Assembly: GCA_020062205.1 (NCBI GenBank)
Contig: JAGUWT010000138.1
Coordinates: 1 to 17,216 of the forward strand
DNA: 17,216 nucleotides
Direction: 5' to 3'
Source: Thermodesulfovibrionales bacterium
Lineage (GTDB): Bacteria; Nitrospirota; Thermodesulfovibrionia; Thermodesulfovibrionales; SM23-35
A model generated the notes under the pieces. It saw nothing but the letters and a program-made list of their open reading frames with translations. It had not been told where the DNA came from and made no database searches. A program made the translations under genes and the position numbers. Of the stretch, positions 8,557 to 15,435 are shown piece after piece; position 1 is the stretch's first letter, and each line of letters starts with the position of its first letter.

Positions 8557-8833
8557 TTATCCAAAACAATTCATCCCTGTGCCAAGAGCACAGGGAGTTC
8601 TTGCTGTTCCATTAACTGTCTTTTTGATGTATTCTCTCAAAACATCATTCATGAGTGTCTGGTATCCAGATTTCTTTTCTGTAGCAAGCTTTTTAAAAAA
8701 GCAGGATATTATCATCAACCCTGATTGTAGTAGGAACCTTTTTAGGTCTGTAGAATCTTCCCCTTATTCCTTTAGAAAAATCGTATTCTTTTTTCAAGTT
8801 GAAGTATTCTTCTCTAATATCCAATTGTTTCAT
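8557..8833 (-). pseudogene. Frameshifted CopG/BrnA-like antitoxin gene (orphan)
   Basis: An ATG at 8833 with AAAGGAAAC 5-6 nt upstream opens a 46-codon frame: MKQLDIREEY, then KKEYDFSKGIRGRFYRPKK, then VPTTIRVDDNILLF, and a TAA at 8693-8695. Translation continues sensibly in the +1 frame directly after a run of six T: KKLATEKKSGYQTL, MNDVLREYIKK, ending at TAA 8557. The two halves together match the BrnA/CopG-type antitoxin pattern (EYDFSKG...; IR.DD.IL.FFK; GYQTL.N..LREYI), a ribbon-helix-helix protein that neutralises a toxin and represses its own operon. The break falls in T6A5, so a natural mutation, a sequencing error or slippage are all possible. The last 17 codons (GTARTPCALGTGMNCFG) run into the 21-bp hairpin repeat, so the C-terminus may also be altered. 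No toxin gene adjoins it. Confidence 0.7.
8575..8595. repeat. 21-bp hairpin repeat, copy 2
   Basis: Identical to the hairpin at 8431-8451 (8-bp arms, CAAGA loop). It lies inside the 3' part of the broken antitoxin frame, where it is read as TPCALGTG. Confidence 0.85.
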
Positions 8834-8871
8834 ATTGTTTCCTTTCTTTTCTTGGTGCTTTCCTTGCGGTT

Positions 8872-8877
8872 ATTATA
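8872..8877 (-). promoter_or_regulatory. Possible -10 box for the antitoxin gene
   Basis: A consensus TATAAT on the minus strand lies 1 nt after the dehydrogenase stop and about 40 nt before the antitoxin ATG. No good -35 is visible at 16-19 bp, so the call is weak. Confidence 0.2.
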
Positions 8878-8878
8878 G

Positions 8879-9904
8879 TTAAATGTCTTTATCAGGAACC
8901 ACGACAACCTTTAAAGAGTCCTTTGCCTTTGAGACTAACTGAAACCCGTCCCCAATAGCGGAAAGGGGGATTCTGTGCGTTATCATATTACTGACATCAA
9001 CTTTATGACTGAAAATCAGATTCATTGCCTCCCGAAGATCCTCAGGGGATGCTCCATATGACAATGTAACTGTTATTTCATCTCTCCAGAATCGTAAGGA
9101 TGGAATGGCTATCTCATTGTTCGGTACTGCAAAAAAGAGAATCTTCCCCTTTCTCCCAACAGAATGGAATGCATTATCTACTGCCTGTTTCGCTGCTGCA
9201 CATACAATAACAATATCAGCCAATCTATTGTCATTCATGCTTTTCAGTTCGTCCACGAAATGATTACTTCTTGCATCTATTCCATAATCAGCACCAAACT
9301 CCACAGCTTTTTTTAGTCTATATTCATCAATATCTGTCGCAAAAATCTTTGTTTTTTTTATCTTTGCCAACTGAAGATGCAAAAGTCCTGAAACACCAGC
9401 GCCTATGATCAAGACTGTCTGACCTTCCTTCAATCCTAATTGATTTTGTCCGGCTATAACACATCCCAGAGGTTCAATCATGGTAGCATCTTCGAAAGTT
9501 ATTTCTTGAGGGAGAAGAAATGTCCCATATCGTACATTCTCTTCAGGAACCCTTATAAACTCTGAGAATCCCCCCGGATAATAATTGCCGGTATGAAGTG
9601 ATTCGCAGGCTGTATAATTACCTTGCCCACAGTAATGGCATCTGTAACATGGCACATGGTGAGAGACGAACACCCTGTCTCCTTTTTTAAATCCCACAAC
9701 TCCACTTCCAATCTCAACTATCTCGCCTGCCATTTCGTGGCCCAAGACACAGGGAGCCTTTTTTATCCTGTACCACTGCAGAACATCGGTTCCGCAGATT
9801 CCCGAAGCCTTCATTTTTACGAGAACTTCACCATTCGACAGAGGGGGTATCGGACGTTCCTCAATCCTTATATCATCATTGCTGTAATAAACGGCCACTT
9901 TCAT
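8879..9904 (-). CDS. Zinc-dependent medium-chain alcohol/polyol dehydrogenase
   Basis: A 341-aa cytosolic medium-chain dehydrogenase of the sorbitol/threonine dehydrogenase type, oxidising a secondary alcohol with NAD(P). Catalytic zinc ligands are visible as C37 in GICGTD, H56-E57 in GHE and E144 in MIEPLGC. The structural zinc lobe has four cysteines, C86, C89, C92 and C100. The Rossmann fold has GAGVSG at 168-173, followed by an acidic D191-I-D at the second strand end, which favours NAD. Length is normal for the family. The ribosome binding site is weak (TTGGATAG). It lies downstream of the LsrF-like aldolase on the same strand, separated by a 180-bp structured spacer. The pair may work on related hydroxy-keto or sugar-phosphate substrates, but the substrate cannot be read from sequence. 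Confidence 0.88.
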   Translation of the reverse strand: MKVAVYYSNDDIRIEERPIPPLSNGEVLVKMKASGICGTDVLQWYRIKKAPCVLGHEMAGEIVEIGSGVVGFKKGDRVFVSHHVPCYRCHYCGQGNYTACESLHTGNYYPGGFSEFIRVPEENVRYGTFLLPQEITFEDATMIEPLGCVIAGQNQLGLKEGQTVLIIGAGVSGLLHLQLAKIKKTKIFATDIDEYRLKKAVEFGADYGIDARSNHFVDELKSMNDNRLADIVIVCAAAKQAVDNAFHSVGRKGKILFFAVPNNEIAIPSLRFWRDEITVTLSYGASPEDLREAMNLIFSHKVDVSNMITHRIPLSAIGDGFQLVSKAKDSLKVVVVPDKDI

Positions 9905-9918
9905 TCAGTCTATCCAAG

Positions 9919-10062
9919 AAATGGAGGATATAGTATTTGGCGGATTCTTTTGCCGATAGTCAGATATCATATCTATAAAAATCAAGAGGCAAAAGCCCTC
10001 GGAGTCCCGCACTATAATATAGTGCGGGACGAGAATGAGCAAAAATACTATCTCCTCCATTT
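9919..10062. repeat. 144-bp element bounded by 20-bp inverted repeats (MITE-like)
   Basis: AAATGGAGGATATAGTATTT at 9919-9938 is the inverted copy of 10043-10062 with one mismatch (19/20), and similarity continues imperfectly inward. Inside are CTTTTGCC (9947-9954) / GGCAAAAG (9988-9995), a small palindrome AGATAT-C-ATATCT (9962-9974) and the strong hairpin at 10004-10030. There is no coding capacity and no clear target duplication. It occupies most of the spacer between the aldolase and dehydrogenase genes. It could be a miniature transposable element or a large structured transcript segment. Confidence 0.7.
10004..10030. repeat. 27-bp near-perfect palindrome (13-bp arms, 1-nt centre)
   Basis: Arms GTCCCGCACTATA and TATAGTGCGGGAC pair completely around a single A. 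It lies in the spacer after the aldolase stop, within the larger inverted-repeat element. There is no T-run directly after it on either strand, so it is not a standard intrinsic terminator. Confidence 0.85.
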
Positions 10063-10084
10063 ACACAAGAAAAATTAGAGCGAA

Positions 10085-10858
10085 CTACTTCTTTGAGTAA
10101 ATCTCAAATGCCTCTTCTACAGATGCACCTTTATGAACAATAGCCCTTATCGCCTTAATCATACCAACAGGATTATCACTCTGGAAGATATTTCTCCCCA
10201 TATCAACCCCTGATGCCCCTTGTTTAATGGCATTCGCTGTCATTTGCAAAGCTTCCCTTTCTGGTATCTTTTTACCTCCTGCCATAACAATGGGTACAGG
10301 ACATCCCTCGACAACCTTGTAAAAATCTTCGCAATAGTATGTCTTCACAAAATGGGCTCCAAGCTCAGCTGCAATTCGACAGGCAAGTCCCAAATACCGT
10401 GCATCCCTTCCCATTTCCTTGCCAATTGCTGTTACTGCCAGTACAGGCATTCCATATCTTTCTGCTTCATTTACCAATCTACCAAGATTTGCTATAGTCC
10501 TGTCCTCATTGCCTGCACCGACGAAGATAGACATTCCGACTCCGGAAGCATTGAGCCTTATCGCCTCTTCCATAGATGTAGTAATGTCTTCATTTGATAA
10601 CTCTCCGAGAATACTCGGGCCTCCAGAAACCCTGAGACATATTACAACATCGCTTCTGGGATCAATACAGGTTCTGATCATTCCCCTTGTTATGAATAAG
10701 CAGTCTGCATAGGGAATGAGAGGTGTGACTGTCTTCCTTAGATCTTTCAACCCGGTTGTAGGGCCCTGGAAGTAACCATGGTCTACTGCAAGCATAACTG
10801 TCTTCCCTGATCTTGGTTTAATAATACGAGAAAGCCTATTTTTCATCCCGAAATCCAT
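10085..10858 (-). CDS. LsrF-like class I aldolase / thiolase (DhnA-DeoC-LacD fold)
   Basis: A 257-aa TIM-barrel Schiff-base enzyme. It strongly resembles LsrF, the 3-hydroxy-5-phosphonooxypentane-2,4-dione thiolase of autoinducer-2 breakdown. Shared landmarks include GKTVMLAVDHGYFQGPTTGL near the N-terminus, SIL.ELSNE, K172 in the HFVKTYY strand (the Schiff-base lysine), PVPIVMAGGKK and the phosphate-binding GASGVDMGRNIFQSD at the C-terminus. It lacks the extra N-terminal residues (about 30) of the E. coli protein and starts at the conserved DFGM/DWGM position. AGGAGGGGGAG lies 6 nt before the ATG, a strong ribosome binding site. No lsr transporter, kinase or regulator is nearby, so an autoinducer role is not supported. 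A related aldol or thiolase step paired with the downstream dehydrogenase is more likely. Confidence 0.85.
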   Translation of the reverse strand: MDFGMKNRLSRIIKPRSGKTVMLAVDHGYFQGPTTGLKDLRKTVTPLIPYADCLFITRGMIRTCIDPRSDVVICLRVSGGPSILGELSNEDITTSMEEAIRLNASGVGMSIFVGAGNEDRTIANLGRLVNEAERYGMPVLAVTAIGKEMGRDARYLGLACRIAAELGAHFVKTYYCEDFYKVVEGCPVPIVMAGGKKIPEREALQMTANAIKQGASGVDMGRNIFQSDNPVGMIKAIRAIVHKGASVEEAFEIYSKK

Positions 10859-10894
10859 ATTGAACTCCCCCTCCTTGATTCTTTATTTATTTAA

Positions 10895-10924
10895 AGTATA
10901 TTCAATGAAGCAATAAACTGTCAA
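10895..10924 (-). promoter_or_regulatory. Sigma70-type promoter for the aldolase gene
   Basis: On the minus strand TTGACA (10919-10924), an 18-bp spacer and TATACT (10895-10900) lie about 37 bp before the ATG. The -35 is perfect and the -10 matches 5/6. It is arranged back to back with the htpX promoter, with about 20 bp between the two -35 boxes. Confidence 0.7.
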
Positions 10925-10944
10925 AAGAGAACAAACCCGTTTTA

Positions 10945-10974
10945 TTGAAAAGGATCTCATATTCTGGCTATAAT
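10945..10974 (+). promoter_or_regulatory. Sigma70-type promoter for htpX
   Basis: TTGAAA (10945-10950), an 18-bp spacer and a perfect TATAAT (10969-10974) lie 32 bp before the htpX ATG. The short space to the divergent aldolase promoter would allow joint control, but no clear operator repeat is visible. Confidence 0.7.
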
Positions 10975-11006
10975 ATAATATAAACAAATAAACGGAGGGA
11001 CTATTT

Positions 11007-11849
11007 ATGAATAATATAAAAACACTGTTTCTGCTTGTGACATTAACTCTTATCCTTGTCTGGGCAGGAGCAGCTATCGGTGGGAAGCAGGGGATGACCA
11101 TTGCGTTTATCTTTGCATTGGGAATGAACTTTTTTGCATACTGGTTCAGCGATAAGATTATACTCAGGATGTATCGTGCAAGGGAGGTATCAGAGTCAGA
11201 AGCCCCTGAGCTTTATGGGATAGTAAGGAGGCTTGCGCAGAAGGCAGAAATGCCAATGCCAAAGGTTTACATTATTGATGAGGAACAACCGAATGCATTT
11301 GCAACTGGAAGGAATCCGAAGCATGCGGCAGTTGCGGTAACAACTGGTATCATACGCATCCTCCGTCATGAAGAACTTCAGGGTGTGATAGGGCATGAAC
11401 TTGCCCATGTGAAACACAGAGATATCCTTGTCAGCACCATTGCTGCAACCATTGCAGGTGCTATCAGCTATCTTGCACATATGGCACAGTGGGCTATGAT
11501 TTTTGGTGGTCATAGAGGAGACGATGAAGAGGGAGGGAATCCTATCGCTGCTATAGCCATGATGATTGTTGGACCTATTGCCGCAATGATTATTCAGATG
11601 GCTATATCGAGATCAAGGGAATATGCTGCAGACGAAGGTGGTGCAAGACTTGCGGGAAATCCAAGATACCTTTCCGGGGCCCTCAGAAAACTCCACCTGG
11701 CATCACAGAAGATTCATATGAATGCGAATCCTGCGACATCCCATATGTTTATTGTCAACCCATTATCAGGCGGAGGACTCTTGAAACTCTTTAGTACCCA
11801 TCCACCTATTGAGGAGCGAATAGCAAAGCTCGAATCAATGAGCCTCTAA
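11007..11849 (+). CDS. htpX: HtpX-like membrane zinc metalloprotease (M48)
   Basis: A 280-aa inner-membrane protease that degrades misfolded membrane proteins with its active site on the cytoplasmic side. Two N-terminal membrane helices span about 6-24 and 29-47. The zinc site is HELAH at 130-134, and the third ligand is E205 in SREYAADEGG. Two further hydrophobic stretches lie at about 143-165 and 180-199. The C-terminal STHPPIEERIAKL is a family hallmark. Length is normal. The start has GGAGG 7-8 nt upstream and a good promoter. It is a single gene with a structured spacer downstream. Regulation by envelope stress is usual for the family but nothing in the sequence proves it here. Confidence 0.95.
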   Translation: MNNIKTLFLLVTLTLILVWAGAAIGGKQGMTIAFIFALGMNFFAYWFSDKIILRMYRAREVSESEAPELYGIVRRLAQKAEMPMPKVYIIDEEQPNAFATGRNPKHAAVAVTTGIIRILRHEELQGVIGHELAHVKHRDILVSTIAATIAGAISYLAHMAQWAMIFGGHRGDDEEGGNPIAAIAMMIVGPIAAMIIQMAISRSREYAADEGGARLAGNPRYLSGALRKLHLASQKIHMNANPATSHMFIVNPLSGGGLLKLFSTHPPIEERIAKLESMSL

Positions 11850-11883
11850 CCCGCCTTAGGTGGGTTAACCTGCTCATGGGCGG
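11848..11883 (+). terminator. GC-rich hairpin at the htpX stop (weak terminator or repeat)
   Basis: AACCCGCC TTA GGTGGGTT (11848-11866) forms an 8-bp stem with one G-U pair that overlaps the htpX stop. CCGCC can alternatively pair with GGCGG at 11879-11883. There is no T-run, so Rho-independent termination is uncertain. Confidence 0.35.
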
Positions 11884-11895
11884 ATAAATCTGGAC

Positions 11896-11925
11896 TTGAC
11901 TCTTAACATCCTCATTGCTCAAAAT
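11896..11925 (+). promoter_or_regulatory. Weak candidate promoter for the SDR-Spt-acyltransferase genes
   Basis: TTGACT (11896-11901), an 18-bp spacer and CAAAAT (11920-11925) lie just 11 bp before the SDR ATG. That spacing would give a nearly leaderless transcript, and indeed no clear Shine-Dalgarno is visible. Confidence 0.25.
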
Positions 11926-11936
11926 AGTGTTACTTT

Positions 11937-12905
11937 ATGAAGGCCCTGGTAACAGGAGCTACTGGCTTTATAGGAAGTCATTTATGTGAGGAACTCGTCA
12001 AGAGAGGCTATGAGGTTAGCTGTCTCATAAGAGCGACTTCAGACCTTCGGTGGCTTGAGGGTATTGAGCTCAAATGTATTACTGCTGATTGCACCAATAT
12101 CAAATCACTCTTTGACGCAGTTGTTGGTTTCGATTATATCTTCCACCTCGCAGGTCTCACAAAGGCACTCTCAGAAAGTGATTTTTTCTTTATCAATGCA
12201 GAGGGAACAGAAAATCTTATCAGGGCTGTCTCTGAAAAAAATCCAAACCTGAAAAGATTTGTATACCTGAGCACCCTTGCAGCAGTTGGGCCGAGCAAGA
12301 ACGGATCCCCTCTCAGAGAAGATGCTGAACCCTCCCCTGTTTCAAGCTATGGAAAAAGTAAGCTCAATGGAGAGAAGGCAGTCTTACAGTACAAAGATTC
12401 GATACCCATCACTATCCTCAGACCACCTGCTGTCTATGGGCCAAGGGATAAAGACTTTCTTACTTTTTTTAAGATGATTAAAAAGGGTATCTTCCCGGAT
12501 TGGGGAAAATGTTATTATTCAATGCTGTATGTTGATGACCTGATTCAGGGTATAATACTCTCTGCAGAGAGCAGAGAGGCTGAGGGTAAGATATATTTTT
12601 TATCAGATAATAGATTTTACTCAAATGAGGAATTAGCTATAGAGATATCCTCTGCACTCAATGCACAGATGAAGATAACGAGACTCAGGATACCGAAATG
12701 TATTATGCCAGTTGTTGCATATATCGGAGAAAGAATACAGAGGCAAGGAATCATCAATCGGGATAAAGTGAAAGAACTCAATTACACCCACTGGATATGT
12801 GATTCACAAAAGGCAAGGGAAGAATTCGGTTTTACACCAAAGGTCGGTATTAAGGAAGGAATGAAATGGACAGCAGATTGGTACAGGATTCACCGATGGC
12901 TGTAG
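11937..12905 (+). CDS. Extended SDR, NAD-dependent epimerase/dehydratase family; probable ceramide reductase (CerR-like)
   Basis: A 322-aa extended short-chain dehydrogenase. The N-terminal nucleotide fold shows GATGFIG with G7, G10 and G13. The catalytic residues are S112/T113 and the Y138-x-x-x-K142 pair (YGKSK), and the ILRPPAVYGPRD segment is typical of epimerase/3-beta-hydroxysteroid-type members. Length is normal. No Shine-Dalgarno precedes the ATG. The gene overlaps the next one, a serine palmitoyltransferase-like enzyme, and a GNAT acyltransferase follows. In Caulobacter an SDR of this type (CerR) reduces the keto group of the N-acylated product in ceramide synthesis. The same role is inferred from context; a sugar or sterol substrate cannot be excluded. 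Confidence 0.85.
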   Translation: MKALVTGATGFIGSHLCEELVKRGYEVSCLIRATSDLRWLEGIELKCITADCTNIKSLFDAVVGFDYIFHLAGLTKALSESDFFFINAEGTENLIRAVSEKNPNLKRFVYLSTLAAVGPSKNGSPLREDAEPSPVSSYGKSKLNGEKAVLQYKDSIPITILRPPAVYGPRDKDFLTFFKMIKKGIFPDWGKCYYSMLYVDDLIQGIILSAESREAEGKIYFLSDNRFYSNEELAIEISSALNAQMKITRLRIPKCIMPVVAYIGERIQRQGIINRDKVKELNYTHWICDSQKAREEFGFTPKVGIKEGMKWTADWYRIHRWL

Positions 12906-14092
12906 GAAAATCAACAGATTTATTTGATAAGTGTTGCAGATTTGATAAAGCGAAATTACTCATAAACCAGGGGCTGTATCCTTACTTCAGGATCATCGAA
13001 AGTGCCCAGGAACCTGAGGTTATCATGAATGGTCGTAAGATGATCATGATAGGCTCGAATAACTACCTCGGCCTTACCAGCCACCCAAAGGTTAAAGAGG
13101 CTGCAATAGAGGCAATCAAGAAATACGGAACTGGTTGTGCAGGGTCGAGATTCCTGAATGGCACCCTCGACATCCATGTTCAGCTCGAAGAGAAACTTGC
13201 ACGATTTGCGAGAAAAGAGGCTGCGCTTATCTTTTCAACTGGCTTTCAGGTTAATCTGGGAACAATTTCAGCACTTGTTGGGAAAGATGACATTGTCATC
13301 ATTGACAAGATGGATCATGCAAGTATCATTGATGGGTGTAGACTCTCATTTGGTGAAATAAAGAAGTTCAGACATAATGATATGTCAGAACTTGAGCGTG
13401 TCCTAAAGGAAAATGCAGGCAGAGGAAAGCTTGTTGTCGTTGATGGCGTATTCAGTATGGAGGGAGATATTGTACATCTGCCAGAAGCTGTTACCCTTAC
13501 AAAAAAATATGGTGCACGTTTAATGGTTGATGATGCCCACGGTATAGGTGTTCTTGGTAAAACAGGTCGAGGCACAGCAGAGCACTTTGGACTTGAGCAA
13601 GAGGTTGACATTATCATGGGCACGTATAGCAAATCCCTCGCATCTATCGGAGGTTTTGTGGCAGGATCAGCAGATGTGATCCACTACATAAAACACTTTG
13701 CAAGGTCATTAATATTCAGTGCAAGCCCGCCACCTGCCTCTGTTGCCTCTGTGAGTGCTGCCCTGGATATTATCGAAGAAGAACCATGGAGAAGAGAACA
13801 GTTATGGAAGAATACAAAAAAGATGTTACTTGGCTTTAAAAAACTCGGCTTTGAAACAGGGCCAAGCCAGACACCGATAATCCCTATTCGCGTTGGTGAA
13901 AATCAGGCTGCGTTCGCCATGGCAATGATGCTCCAGGAAGAAGGGGTTTTTGCGAATGTTGCCGTAAGCCCTGCAGTTCCAGAAGGAAAGGCCATCATAA
14001 GGACAAGTTACATGGCAACCCATACCGATAGACATCTGGATATTGTATTGGATGTATTTGAGAAAGTTGGCAAAAAATTAGGAATTATATAA
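12896..14092 (+). CDS. Alpha-oxoamine synthase, probable serine palmitoyltransferase (Spt-like)
   Basis: A PLP-dependent class II aminotransferase-fold enzyme joining an amino acid and an acyl thioester with loss of CO2. Landmarks, counted from the longer start at 12866, are YGTGCAGSRFLNGT (88-100), H151 in DHASIIDG that stacks on PLP, VDDAHGIG with D222 and H225, and GTYSKSLASIGGF with the PLP lysine K256. Several segments (DHASI.DGC, FRHND, IFSASPPP) are closer in memory to bacterial Spt than to BioF or Kbl. Two starts are possible. ATG 12866 has AAGGAAGGA 5 nt upstream but overlaps the SDR gene by 40 nt. ATG 12896 has AGGA 8 nt upstream, overlaps by 10 nt, and gives a 398-aa protein with the usual short lead to the DLFDKC segment, so I prefer it. 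The expected product is 3-ketosphinganine. Confidence 0.85.
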   Translation: MAVGKSTDLFDKCCRFDKAKLLINQGLYPYFRIIESAQEPEVIMNGRKMIMIGSNNYLGLTSHPKVKEAAIEAIKKYGTGCAGSRFLNGTLDIHVQLEEKLARFARKEAALIFSTGFQVNLGTISALVGKDDIVIIDKMDHASIIDGCRLSFGEIKKFRHNDMSELERVLKENAGRGKLVVVDGVFSMEGDIVHLPEAVTLTKKYGARLMVDDAHGIGVLGKTGRGTAEHFGLEQEVDIIMGTYSKSLASIGGFVAGSADVIHYIKHFARSLIFSASPPPASVASVSAALDIIEEEPWRREQLWKNTKKMLLGFKKLGFETGPSQTPIIPIRVGENQAAFAMAMMLQEEGVFANVAVSPAVPEGKAIIRTSYMATHTDRHLDIVLDVFEKVGKKLGII

Positions 14093-14101
14093 AACTCACC
14101 A

Positions 14102-15217
14102 ATGACCTCTGAAGGCATAGAAGTCGTTGAGGTTCAATCTAAGAAAGACCTCAATGACTTCATAAAACTACCCTTATCCCTATACTCAAAAGACCCCTTA
14201 TTCGTTCCACCTCTGATTCATGATATGCGAGAACGATTCTCTGATAAGAATCCATTCTTTCTTCATGCAGAAGCAAGATACTTCCTTGCGAAGAAGGACG
14301 GTAAACCGTGTGGCAGGATAGTTTCTATTATTAACCACAGACATAATGAGTTTCATAAAGAAAAGGCTGGTTTCTTCGGATTTTTTGAATCTGTAAACGA
14401 CTTCGCAATCGCATCATCCCTTCTCAATACGGCTTCAGAAACGCTCAGGAAAGAAGGCATGGAAATAATGCGTGGTCCAATGAATTTTTCAACCAATGAG
14501 GAATGCGGCTTACTCATAGATGGCTACACAGAACCACCGTTATTGATGACTCCGTACAATCCTTCATACTACAGTAATTTCATGGAAAAATTTGGAATGA
14601 GAAAGGCAAGAGACCTTTATGCATACATTTACGACATACCAGAACAACTCCCTGAAAAAATACACAGGGTTGTAGATATAGCAGAAAAACGGGGAATTAC
14701 AGTTCGGGCAATAAACAAAAAAAAATTTAACAGTGAGATGATGATATTCAGGGAGGTCTATAATTCCGCCTGGGCGAACAACTGGGGATTCATACCCCTT
14801 TCAGAAGAGGAGACTGCTTATATTGCGAAAAGGTTAAAAACAATAGTGATTCCTGAGTGTACACTCATTGCAGAGAAGAATGGTGAGCCTGTCGGTTTTA
14901 TGGGAATGTTACCTGATTTTCACTTTGTCTTGAAACATATGAAGGGCAAGATCAATCCTATTAGTATCATTAAGGCAATGTATTATTCAAAAAAGATAAA
15001 AGACCTCAGACTTCTTCTCCTTGGTATCAAGGCAGAATACAGGAACAAAGGAGTTGACGCCCTCCTTCTCAGGGAAGGGTATCGGGGGATTAGAGGAAAA
15101 TATAAGCGTGTGGAATTTTCATGGATACTCGAAGACAACATCCCTGTCCAGAGGATTATTAAGATGATTGGGGGGAGGTTGTATAAAAAATACAGGATCT
15201 ATGAGAAAAAGTTGTAA
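14102..15217 (+). CDS. GNAT-fold acyltransferase, probable bacterial ceramide synthase (bCerS-like)
   Basis: A 371-aa cytosolic protein with GNAT character in both halves. The C-terminal half has a conserved LLGIKAEYRNKGVDALLL stretch (about 306-323) matching the acyl-CoA-binding motif A, and earlier GEPVGFMGMLPDF (261-273). The N-terminal half has KDPLFVPPL and the RGPMNFSTNEECGLL segment (124-138), which I associate with the protein found beside Spt in many Gram-negative bacteria. In Caulobacter the ceramide synthase bCerS is a GNAT-family protein that N-acylates 3-ketosphinganine before reduction. The gene starts 9 nt after the Spt-like gene with no evident Shine-Dalgarno, so translation is likely coupled. 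Family call is firm; the ceramide role is inference from context and remembered similarity. Confidence 0.75.
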   Translation: MTSEGIEVVEVQSKKDLNDFIKLPLSLYSKDPLFVPPLIHDMRERFSDKNPFFLHAEARYFLAKKDGKPCGRIVSIINHRHNEFHKEKAGFFGFFESVNDFAIASSLLNTASETLRKEGMEIMRGPMNFSTNEECGLLIDGYTEPPLLMTPYNPSYYSNFMEKFGMRKARDLYAYIYDIPEQLPEKIHRVVDIAEKRGITVRAINKKKFNSEMMIFREVYNSAWANNWGFIPLSEEETAYIAKRLKTIVIPECTLIAEKNGEPVGFMGMLPDFHFVLKHMKGKINPISIIKAMYYSKKIKDLRLLLLGIKAEYRNKGVDALLLREGYRGIRGKYKRVEFSWILEDNIPVQRIIKMIGGRLYKKYRIYEKKL

Positions 15218-15262
15218 AAAATATGATATAGTAAAACTCTTGTTTTCTTAGATACTAAATTA

Positions 15263-15352
15263 GTCTGTATTCCGCACTTGATGCGGAATACAGTCTCTTT
15301 TTTCTGGATTCATGCTGGAGTTTACACTCATGAAAATGAGTGCAGGAATGAC
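15263..15352. repeat. Palindromic element between acyltransferase and resB, related to the 1221-1286 element
   Basis: Hairpin 1 at 15265-15293 has 12-bp perfect arms CTGTATTCCGCA / TGCGGAATACAG with a CTTGA loop. CTGGATTC (15304-15311) starts hairpin 2, which ends in GGAATGAC at 15352 and contains an inner stem CACTCAT / ATGAGTG (15325-15342). The CTGGATT...GGAATGAC layout is the same as in the other two copies, with an enlarged second arm (90 bp in total). The 218-bp spacer it sits in has no gene. Confidence 0.75.
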
Positions 15353-15375
15353 AATGAATGGGCAGAGATAATCTT

Positions 15376-15402
15376 ATTCCTCGAAGTAGGACTTCGAGGA
15401 AT
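15376..15402. repeat. 27-bp perfect hairpin upstream of resB
   Basis: Arms ATTCCTCGAAGT and ACTTCGAGGAAT (12 bp) pair perfectly around AGG. It lies 33 bp before the resB TTG. There is no T-run, so it is not a standard terminator; it could be another dispersed palindrome or influence resB expression. Confidence 0.8.
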
Positions 15403-15435
15403 TCTTCACACTGAATTTGTTAGGGAGTTTGTAAA

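Noticed and set aside
8431..8595. CRISPR-like array
   Set aside because: There are only two identical 21-bp copies, each a hairpin, and the intervening sequence is itself a palindromic element. No further repeats or cas genes.
8402..8878. 158-codon plus-strand frame
   Set aside because: It runs antisense across the antitoxin remnant and the repeat block, has a low-quality composition and no ribosome binding site. The minus-strand antitoxin match explains the region.
10004..10030. Intrinsic terminator for the aldolase gene
   Set aside because: The stem is strong, but no U-run follows on the minus strand. A nearby GAGG...CCTC stem followed by TTGATTTTT is only 4 bp long, so neither is convincing.
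9623..10078. 151-codon plus-strand frame
   Set aside because: It is antisense to the dehydrogenase and continues through the inverted-repeat element, so it is a shadow.
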